A stretch of DNA of 5,026 nt, taken from Sphingomonas bacterium. GTDB taxonomy: Bacteria; Pseudomonadota; Alphaproteobacteria; Sphingomonadales; Sphingomonadaceae. The notes beneath the pieces were generated by a model. That model saw only the letters and a list, made by a program, of their open reading frames with translations. It made no database searches and was not told where the DNA came from. Within the stretch, counting starts at the first letter, position 1, and each line of letters opens with the position of its first letter. Position numbers and translations under genes: made by a program. Below, one piece after another: positions 1-5,026 of this stretch. The stretch lies in the NCBI RefSeq assembly GCF_903643065.1, contig NZ_CAHJWX010000193.1, positions 1 to 5,026 of the forward strand, read 5' to 3'.

Positions 1-1607
1 AGCGCGTCGCCTCGCTCGGCCCCGGCGAGCGCGTCTATGCGCAGATGCTCGCGGACCCGGCCCTGCGCGCGCTGCCGCCGTTCACGATCGCGGAGGTGCC
101 CGGCGTCGGCACGGCGCGGCTGTTCACCCGCCATTCGGGCAAGCCGCTCACCGCCGGCATCCCCGGCATGTTCCGCCATCGCTACTTCCTGACCGCGGTC
201 GCGCCCGCCATCGCGCGCTATGCCGGGCAGGCGGCGAACGAGAATTGGGTGACGGGCGAGGCGGGGCCGGCGGGCGGGCCGCTGACCAGCGAGGCGGGCC
301 GCGTCAAGGACGCGCTGGTCACCACCTACCTCGCCGACTTCACCCGCCGCTGGGACGAGATGATCGACGACGTGGTGGTCAGCGGCGACCGGCCGATGGA
401 CGAGCGCCTCCAGGTCGCGGTGCGCCCGCCCTCGCCGGTCAAGGCGCTGTTCGCCGCCTGGGCGGACGAGACCGACCTCCAGCCGCCGTCGCTCACCAAG
501 GGCCGTTCGGCGAGTGCGCTGCGGGTCGGCGCGATCTTCTCCCCGGCGATCTATCGCGGCCTGTCGCGCGCGCGCCAGGTCGACTCGGCGGCCAGCGAGG
601 GCGGCCCGCCGCAGCCCGGCCCGCTCGACGAGGTGATCGCGCATTTCCGCTGGCTGCACGAGATCGCGCCGCCGAGCGGGCCGTCACCGATCGACGACGC
701 GCTGGTGGCGCTGACCGCGGTGGGCGACACCGGCACCGCCGCGCGCTCGGCGGTGGGGCTGGGCGATCCCATGCTCCAGCGCGACAAGACCGCCGCGGCG
801 ATGGCGGCCACCGCCCGGCTCGGCCAGGTCGCCGGCGCGCTTCCCCCGACCGCGGGGAAGCTGTTCCACGGCTTCGTCACCGCCTCGACCAGCCAGCTCA
901 ACCACGACGCGCGCGCCGGCATCAAGGCGAGCTACGCGCAGCAGCTATACCCCGAATGCCGCGGCATCGTTGCACAGGGCTTTCCCTTCGCGTCACACGC
1001 GACGCACGAGGCGTCGATCGACGACTTCAGCCGGCTGTTCCGGCCCGGCGGGCTGATCGACGCGTTCCAGACCACCAGCCTCGCCGGGCAGATCGACACC
1101 AACGGGCATTATTGGGGGCTGACCGCGTCGGGTCGCGCGCTGGGGCTCTCGCCCGCGGCGGTGCGTCAGTTCCAGAACGCCGACGCGATCCGCCGCGCGT
1201 TCTTCAAGCCCGGCGACATCCGCCCCAATGTGCGCATGTCGATCGAGCCGCTGCGCTTCGATGGCGACACGCAGGCGGTCACGCTGTCGCTCGACGGCGC
1301 CCCCGCCGCGTTCACGCCGACCGACCGGCACGCGGCCGAACTGCGCTGGCCCGGCACCGCGCCCGGCGTCACGCTCTCGTTCCAGCACCGCGGCTCGGCG
1401 ACGCCGAGCGTGCGGACCTGGGCGGGCGACTGGGCGTTCGCGCGGATGCTGACGGACGCGCGGCTGAGCAACGTCACCGGCGCCGGCTTCGTCGCGACCG
1501 TCGGCGACGGCGGCGCCAGCGTCGCCTTGAGGGTCCGGATGCTCAACACCAGCAATCCGTTCACCCTGCGCGAGCTCGCCGCGTTCGCATGCCCGGCAGG
1601 TCTGTGA
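1..1607 (+). CDS. tssM: T6SS membrane-complex protein TssM (IcmF/VasK family), C-terminal part, 5' end outside window
   Basis: TssM is the large inner-membrane protein of the type VI secretion system. With TssL and TssJ it forms the trans-envelope complex that anchors the contractile apparatus, and its C-terminal half lies in the periplasm. The frame is open from base 3 to a TGA at 1605-1607, giving about 534 residues; full-length family members are usually about 1,100-1,300, so roughly half is present. An ATG at 45 is internal, because family-like sequence (GERVYAQML) reads straight through it from the edge. Family hallmarks in order are GIPGMF at 156-173; the block FPFASHATHEASIDDF (about 978-1028) followed by LFRPGGLIDAF; FQNADAIRRAFF (about 1170-1206); SIEPLRFDGD near 1239; the segment RTWAGDWAFARML near 1410-1450; and the terminal SNPFTLRELAAFACP, which matches the usual NPF...F.CP ending. 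No membrane segment is seen, as expected for this periplasmic part. The next gene starts one base after the stop. The identification is strong; the partner genes lie outside the window. Confidence 0.93.
   Translation, partial: RVASLGPGERVYAQMLADPALRALPPFTIAEVPGVGTARLFTRHSGKPLTAGIPGMFRHRYFLTAVAPAIARYAGQAANENWVTGEAGPAGGPLTSEAGRVKDALVTTYLADFTRRWDEMIDDVVVSGDRPMDERLQVAVRPPSPVKALFAAWADETDLQPPSLTKGRSASALRVGAIFSPAIYRGLSRARQVDSAASEGGPPQPGPLDEVIAHFRWLHEIAPPSGPSPIDDALVALTAVGDTGTAARSAVGLGDPMLQRDKTAAAMAATARLGQVAGALPPTAGKLFHGFVTASTSQLNHDARAGIKASYAQQLYPECRGIVAQGFPFASHATHEASIDDFSRLFRPGGLIDAFQTTSLAGQIDTNGHYWGLTASGRALGLSPAAVRQFQNADAIRRAFFKPGDIRPNVRMSIEPLRFDGDTQAVTLSLDGAPAAFTPTDRHAAELRWPGTAPGVTLSFQHRGSATPSVRTWAGDWAFARMLTDARLSNVTGAGFVATVGDGGASVALRVRMLNTSNPFTLRELAAFACPAGL
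1595..1600 (+). promoter_or_regulatory. Probable ribosome binding site for the phosphatase gene
   Basis: GGCAGG lies eight bases before the GTG at 1609, inside the last codons of tssM. It is a partial match to the Shine-Dalgarno sequence at a usable distance and supports the GTG as the start. With the one-base gap between stop and start, ribosomes finishing tssM could also re-initiate directly. No promoter is visible for the phosphatase alone. Confidence 0.4.
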
Positions 1608-1608
1608 C

Positions 1609-2373
1609 GTGCCGCCGCTGACCTTCGAGAGCGCCGCGCGCAGCCATGTCGGCTGCGTGCGCAAGCTCAACGAGGATCGGGTGCTGAGCCGGCCCGATGT
1701 CGGCCTGTGGGCGGTGGCGGACGGGATGGGCGGCCACCAGGCCGGCGATCTCGCGTCCGGCATGTTGGTGGACACGCTCGCCGCCATCGAGCTGCTCGGC
1801 TCGGGTTACGCTTTCCTGGAGGATGTCCAGGAAAGTGTGCAGCGGGTGAACCGGACGCTGGTGGCGCATGCGCGACTGTCACGGCCGGGGACGGTGATCG
1901 GCTCCACCCTGGTCGTGCTGCTCGCGTACGAGGGTCACTTCGCCTGCCTGTGGGCGGGCGACAGCCGCGCCTATCGGCTGCGCGGCGGGCGAATGGAACA
2001 GATCACCCGCGATCATTCGATGGTGCAGGAGCTGATCGACTCCGGCGCGCTCCAGCGCGCCGACGCGCCTGGTTATGGCCGCTCGAACGTCATCACGCGG
2101 GCCGTCGGGGTCAACGATCGGCTCGCGCTCGACGTCGCCAGCGGACCGATCGAGCGGGGCGACCTTTTTCTCCTCTGCTCGGACGGGCTGACGGGCATGA
2201 TGAGCGATCACGAGATCGCGCTGGCGCTGGCCCGCGACGGGATTGGCGCGGTGGACCCGCTGCTCGTGACGACGCTGGAGCGCCGGGCAAAGGACAATGT
2301 GAGCATGGTCATCGTCTCGGCGTCGGACTCACCGGACAAGACGGCCGATCCGCCGGTGCGCGGGTTCGGCTGA
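1609..2373 (+). CDS. pppA: T6SS-associated PP2C-type Ser/Thr protein phosphatase (PppA-like)
   Basis: This is a cytoplasmic metal-dependent (Mn/Mg) Ser/Thr phosphatase of 254 residues, a normal length for a stand-alone bacterial PP2C catalytic domain. Motifs in order are HVGCVRKLNEDR (13-24); the metal-binding ADGMGGH (37-43, D38); GSTLVVLL (98-105); AGDSRAYRLRGG (116-127); ITRDHSMVQELIDSG (132-146); NVITRAVG (160-167); LLCSDGLTGMMSD (188-200, D192); and KDNVSMVIV (228-236, with the last metal-binding Asp, D229). All core acidic residues are present, so it should be active. The GTG start is supported because the first motif begins at residue 11-13 and the next in-frame ATG lies inside DGMGG. 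In characterised T6SS loci, PppA opposes the PpkA kinase by dephosphorylating Fha and so lowers assembly. The role here is inferred from position directly after tssM and from the fold; the substrate cannot be read from the sequence. No kinase, FHA or TagF domain is fused to it. The last 16 residues, after SASDSP, are a short polar tail. Confidence 0.9.
   Translation: MPPLTFESAARSHVGCVRKLNEDRVLSRPDVGLWAVADGMGGHQAGDLASGMLVDTLAAIELLGSGYAFLEDVQESVQRVNRTLVAHARLSRPGTVIGSTLVVLLAYEGHFACLWAGDSRAYRLRGGRMEQITRDHSMVQELIDSGALQRADAPGYGRSNVITRAVGVNDRLALDVASGPIERGDLFLLCSDGLTGMMSDHEIALALARDGIGAVDPLLVTTLERRAKDNVSMVIVSASDSPDKTADPPVRGFG
1811..1835 (+). repeat. Perfect 9-bp inverted repeat inside the phosphatase gene
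   Basis: CTTTCCTGG (1811-1819) and CCAGGAAAG (1827-1835) are exact reverse complements around a seven-base loop (AGGATGT). In RNA this is a stable hairpin within the codons for FLEDVQES, residues 69-76. Its existence is certain. A role, such as slowing translation or protecting the mRNA, is speculative, and the amino-acid sequence itself could account for it. No T tract follows, so it is not an intrinsic terminator. Confidence 0.5.
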
Positions 2374-2415
2374 TCGGCTCGCTTGCCGCGGCGAGGCGCC
2401 ACGGGCCGATCGGCC
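2372..2415 (+). terminator. Weak hairpin candidate at the end of the T6SS operon
   Basis: GATCGGC at 2372-2378, overlapping the phosphatase stop codon, can pair with GCCGATC at 2405-2411. An inner pairing TCGC/GCGA (2379-2382 with 2391-2394) is possible. The right arm sits in a perfect 12-bp palindrome, GGCCGATCGGCC (2404-2415). No run of T follows, so intrinsic termination is doubtful. It could instead be a 3' mRNA-stabilising structure or a chance product of GC-rich DNA. Confidence 0.25.
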
Positions 2416-2963
2416 TGCAGGCTCACGCTCGAGTGGGCACCATGAGTGTGTCAGACCGACGTGGCAGGTGTGAAGGGAGAGCTGCTTCAACTCGTCGCCC
2501 GAGGTAGTCCGGCTGGTGATGATGTACGCGCGACTTCCGCTGTCGCTGCGGAACGACCGATCGCATTCTGTTGTAGACGCGCTGACGCTGTGGACCGTCT
2601 GATATTGCCGTCTCGCTGAGCGTCGTGTCCCAACAGTGAGCGATGGGGCCTCCGTGATCGGGGGTGAACAGACGTCCGCTTCCAGGGAGCGTCAACACGG
2701 CCGGGAGTGTCCGGTACTGGGTCCTCGGCAGCCCGCAGCTGCCGGACGGCTGCTGGATCAGAGCTGCCGAGCTGCCAGTCAGCAATATGCGATACCGCCG
2801 TCGAGGTCTGAACGGAGCCGCTTGGACCAGCCGTCGCCCACGAGCGTGAAGCATGGTCGACGACATCGTCACCGACCTGAACAAGCGCCGCGGTAGGTAG
2901 CCGTTGAAGCGGCCTCATTGTCCGGAGCCATCTGATCTTCACCCACTCGTCGAATCTTGAGGG
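2374..2963. other. 590-bp spacer with no recognisable gene, AT-richer than its surroundings
   Basis: No frame on either strand gives a protein I recognise. The longest frames here (about 150 codons on the - strand, overlapping each other in two frames) are low-complexity Arg/Pro/Ser mixtures without motifs. A 15-codon frame starting at ATG 2853 and ending at TAG 2898-2900 reads as a plausible peptide tail (MVDDIVTDLNKRRGR), but it has an in-frame TGA just upstream (2847-2849) and no ribosome binding site. Two 60-base lines here (2521-2640) are each 60% GC, against 78% for 1381-1440 in tssM. No tRNA, CRISPR, terminal inverted repeat pair or transposase motif was found. The best reading is an eroded remnant or scar between the T6SS operon and the broken genes to its right; its origin is unknown. 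Confidence 0.55.
2726..2776. repeat. Hairpin plus three-copy AGCTGCC repeat cluster
   Basis: CGGCAGC (2726-2732) and GCTGCCG (2738-2744) form a perfect 7-bp inverted repeat around the loop CCGCA. The motif AGCTGCC recurs at 2737-2743, 2762-2768 and 2770-2776. The left arm could therefore also pair with GCTGCCG at 2763-2769, giving two mutually exclusive stems. No T tract and no adjacent gene start are visible, so no regulatory role can be assigned. It may be part of a short dispersed repeat. Confidence 0.4.
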
Positions 2964-2973
2964 CTAAGCCCCC
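2959..2973. repeat. Short inverted repeat spanning the peptidase stop codon
   Basis: GAGGGC (2959-2964) and GCCCCC (2968-2973) flank TAA on the + strand. Read on the - strand this is a six-pair stem, one pair being G-T, with a three-base loop, and the TAG stop (2966-2964) falls in the loop and stem. No T tract follows on either strand, so a terminator role is weak at best. Confidence 0.25.
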
Positions 2974-4727
2974 GACCGACGCTCGGCGGAGCATACGCAT
3001 CGCCCCGCGAACGCCCAGAACAGCGCCTTCTCGGCGTAGTCGCTGCGCAGGTCGGCGCTGCCCTGGTGGCCTGCGTTCAGGTCGGTGAGCAGCAGCGCCG
3101 GGTCGCCGGCGGTCGAGCGGCTCCGGACCTGGGCGACCAGCTTGGCCGGCTCCCAATAGGACACGCGGTCGTCCTTCAGCCCCGCCGTGCAGAGCAGCGG
3201 CGGATAGGCGTCGCGCGTCACGTTCTCGTAGGGCGAGATCGTGGCGAGGTAGTCGTATGCCCTGGGATCGGCGAGCGGGTCGCCCCAGTCCGGGCGGAAC
3301 AGCGGCACCAGCGGATGGCTCGCATCGCTCATCGTGTTGAGCATGTCCACGAACGGCACCTTGGCGATGATCCCGCCCCACAGCGTGGGGGCGACGTTCA
3401 TGGCGCCGCCGACCAGCAGGCCACCGGCCGAGAGCCCGAAGCCGACCACGCGGCGCGGCGCGGCATAGCCGAGCCGGCATAGATGCTGGGCGCAGGCGAC
3501 GAAGTCGGTGAAGCTGTTGCGCTTGGCGAAGCGCCGTCCCTCCAGGAACCAGCGCCGCCCGAGCTCCGAGCCGCCACGCACATGCGCGATCGCATAGGTC
3601 CAGCCGCGATCGACCAGCACGGTGGCCGGGATCGAGAAATCCGGATCGCTCGACACGCCATAGGCACCGTAGCCGTACAGCAGCACCCGGCCCGTCCCGT
3701 CCCTCGCCGCGCCCCGCCGCGACAGCAGCGTGATCGGGACCAGCGCGCCGTCGGGCGCGCGCGCGGCGACCTGCTCGACGACGTAGGCGCCGGGATCGAA
3801 ACCGGATGCGCGTTGCTCGCGATGCGTCGAGAGCCGTCCATCGACCAGGCCGACCGCGATCAACCGCGGCGGCGAAATCGGGGACTGGTGGATGATCGTG
3901 ACGCTGTCCGCCCGGAAATCCTGCGCCACCGGCAGGTCCAGCGCGTAGGCGGCCTCCGGGAACGACACCGGATGCTCGCGGCCGTCGGGGCGCAGGACGA
4001 CGAGGCGGTGCAGACCGTCCGCCCGCTCCAGCCGAACCAGCCCGCCCGCGAACGGCACGATCGAGAGGATCGGGTGGCCCGGACGATGCGGCATCAGCGT
4101 CGCGCCGACGCGGAAATCGTCGCGGCCAACAGCCACCACCTTGCCGTCAAAGGCATCGTCGAGGTCGGTCAGCGACACCAGCGTCGCGTTCCATTCGTCG
4201 ATCTCGTAGCGCACGCCGGCGCGGCGCGGCCACACCACGCGCGGCGCGCTCGTCTCGGCGGCGGCCGCGATCAGGCGCACCTCCGCCGTATCGGGGCCGG
4301 ACAGGGTGAGCGCGACATAGCCGTCCATCGCGGTGCGCTTGACCGCCATGAACAGCGCCGGGTCCGCCTCCTCATAGACCAGCTCCGCCGCGCCCCCGAT
4401 GACCGGCGTGCGATAGAGCCGGGTCGGGCGGTTGCGCGCGTCGCGCCAGATCCAGAACAGCCAGCGCGAGGAGGGCGAGAAGACGAGCCCGCCATAGCCA
4501 TAGGCGTCCGCGTCGACGAGCACGCGCGTCGCGCCGGTCAGCGTGTCGCGCACGACGATCCGATGGCGGTCGTTGCCGATCACGTCCTCCGCCCAAGCGA
4601 AGTAGCGGTTGTCCGGGCTCGGCTGGTGATCGGTGCTGCGATAATAGGCATGGCCTGCGGCGCGCGACGCCTCGTCGACCAGCAGCTCTGGCGCGCCGGC
4701 CGCGCGGTGGCGGATGTGGCGGGGCCG
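2964..4727 (-). pseudogene. S9-family serine peptidase (oligopeptidase B-like), 5'-truncated
   Basis: This belongs to the prolyl oligopeptidase (S9) family, cytoplasmic or periplasmic peptidases with a beta-propeller and an alpha/beta-hydrolase domain. Homology starts at about 4721 (RHIRHRAAGAPELL), continues through QPSPDNRYFAWAED and ends at a TAG at 2966-2964, about 587 codons. E. coli oligopeptidase B (recalled, 686 aa) has about 100 more residues at the N-terminus, so the start is lost. The frame runs on upstream without ATG or GTG into nadE sequence and hits TGA stops near 4900. The first in-frame start is the GTG at 4583, inside the propeller; its GGAGG (4590-4586) is only two bases away, too close for a good ribosome site. 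Counting from that GTG, the catalytic domain has YGYGAYG (303-309), HVRGGSELGRRW (334-345), nucleophile GLSAGG (Ser385), LKDDRVSYWEPAK (Asp471) and NAGHQG (His506). The triad is complete and no internal stop is present, so the damage looks recent. Residues F429 and P431 occupy the positions of the Glu576/Glu578 specificity pair of oligopeptidase B. The last 13 residues are unusual for the family. A truncated but translated product cannot be excluded. Confidence 0.82.
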
Positions 4728-4728
4728 G

Positions 4729-5026
4729 GTGGCGCCGGCAGGCGTCGCCGAAGACCTGGTGGCGCATCTCGCGCTTGCCGATGTCCGACGGGCTGGCGTT
4801 GATCGACACGACGAGATCGGGCGCGGCGTCGGCCAGGCGCGAGAACGGGTTGACGGCGTAGTCGGCGCCGTCGTCGTTCCAGCCGTCCTCGCAGATCATC
4901 AGGCCGACCTGCTTCGATCCGATGCGCAGCACGCGGGCGACGTCCGGGCCGGGCGCGAAGTGGCGCAGCTCGTCGAAGATGTTGTACGTGGGCAGCAGTT
5001 GCTTGGCGTAGCGCAGCACCACCTCG
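4729..5026 (-). pseudogene. nadE: Glutamine-dependent NAD+ synthetase, fragment of the glutaminase domain
   Basis: NAD+ synthetase makes NAD from deamido-NAD with ATP. Its N-terminal nitrilase-fold domain releases ammonia from glutamine for the C-terminal synthetase domain. The frame is open from the right edge, where the gene's 5' end lies outside, and 99 codons match. AKQLLPTYNIFDELRHF carries the catalytic Lys (codon 5004-5002). VGLMICEDGWND carries the catalytic Cys (codon 4893-4891). SINASPSDIGKREMRHQVF and GDACRRH end the match at about 4729. The expected continuation of the glutaminase domain and the whole synthetase domain (several hundred residues) are absent. The frame instead runs about 118 codons through the peptidase sequence out of frame, as an Arg/Pro/Ala-rich tail, to a TGA at 4374-4372. 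The fragment therefore cannot make NAD. The third catalytic residue, a Glu near the N-terminus, would lie beyond the edge. The family call is firm; whether the break is biological or an assembly join is open. Confidence 0.83.

Noticed and set aside
1393..1409. Inverted repeat GCTCGGC/GCCGAGC in tssM
   Set aside because: A 7-bp GC-only stem inside coding DNA of this composition is expected by chance and has no positional significance.
245..1621. Long + strand frame overlapping tssM (458 codons)
   Set aside because: Arg/Gly/Ala-rich shadow of tssM in another frame. The real frame carries the full TssM C-terminal motif series.
993..1787. - strand frame opposite tssM and the phosphatase gene
   Set aside because: Runs antisense across two well-supported genes and their junction, with a low-complexity Arg/Ala/Gly composition and no motifs.
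2423..2942. Two overlapping - strand frames (about 150 codons each) in the spacer
   Set aside because: Neither shows motifs or natural composition, and they overlap in different frames. A short stretch resembling the ALPAHLP motif of IS66 transposases (ALPSHLPRR, about 2450-2480) is isolated and too short to support a transposase remnant.
3483..4802. Long open frame on the + strand (439 codons)
   Set aside because: It is antisense to the S9 peptidase, whose motifs are unmistakable. The translation is His/Arg/Ala-rich with no family motifs, the usual shadow in high-GC DNA.
4372..5022. Treating the nadE-derived frame as an intact 216-aa fusion protein
   Set aside because: Only the first 98 or so codons match NAD+ synthetase. 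The rest is the peptidase gene read out of frame, a basic low-complexity tail.

Overview
The window is high-GC bacterial chromosome-type DNA. Protein-level resemblance suggests an alphaproteobacterium, possibly a sphingomonad; this is an inference from composition and gene content, not proven here. It holds two convergent blocks separated by about 590 bases without a recognisable gene.

Left block (+ strand, 1-2373): the 3' part of tssM (icmF/vasK), the inner-membrane scaffold of a type VI secretion system (T6SS), open at the left edge. One base after its stop comes a complete PP2C-type Ser/Thr phosphatase gene of the PppA type. The two are almost certainly co-transcribed and translationally coupled. 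PppA phosphatases of T6SS loci reverse kinase-driven (PpkA) activation of the apparatus. Neither tagF nor ppkA lies next to pppA here, and the secretion locus appears to end at this gene.

Middle (2374-2963): AT-richer sequence (about 60% GC in two lines counted, against 78% in a line of tssM). It has short palindromes and a small cluster of AGCTGCC repeats. No frame reads as a convincing protein. It looks like an eroded spacer or scar at the edge of the T6SS locus.

Right block (- strand, 2964-5026): two broken genes in the same orientation. From the right edge comes a piece of the glutaminase (nitrilase-fold) domain of glutamine-dependent NAD+ synthetase. It stops matching at about 4729. Within about 10 bases the sequence becomes, in a different frame, an S9-family serine peptidase related to oligopeptidase B. 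That peptidase lacks roughly its first 100 residues but keeps its whole catalytic domain and triad. The simplest reading is a deletion that removed the 3' end of nadE, the 5' end of the peptidase gene and whatever lay between; a mis-assembly must be excluded. The peptidase also lacks the acidic residue pair that gives oligopeptidase B its preference for basic residues.

I did not find a new defence or mobile system. The points most worth checking are the nadE/peptidase junction, the T6SS locus boundary with its unexplained spacer, and the reduced phosphatase-only regulatory tail of the T6SS operon.
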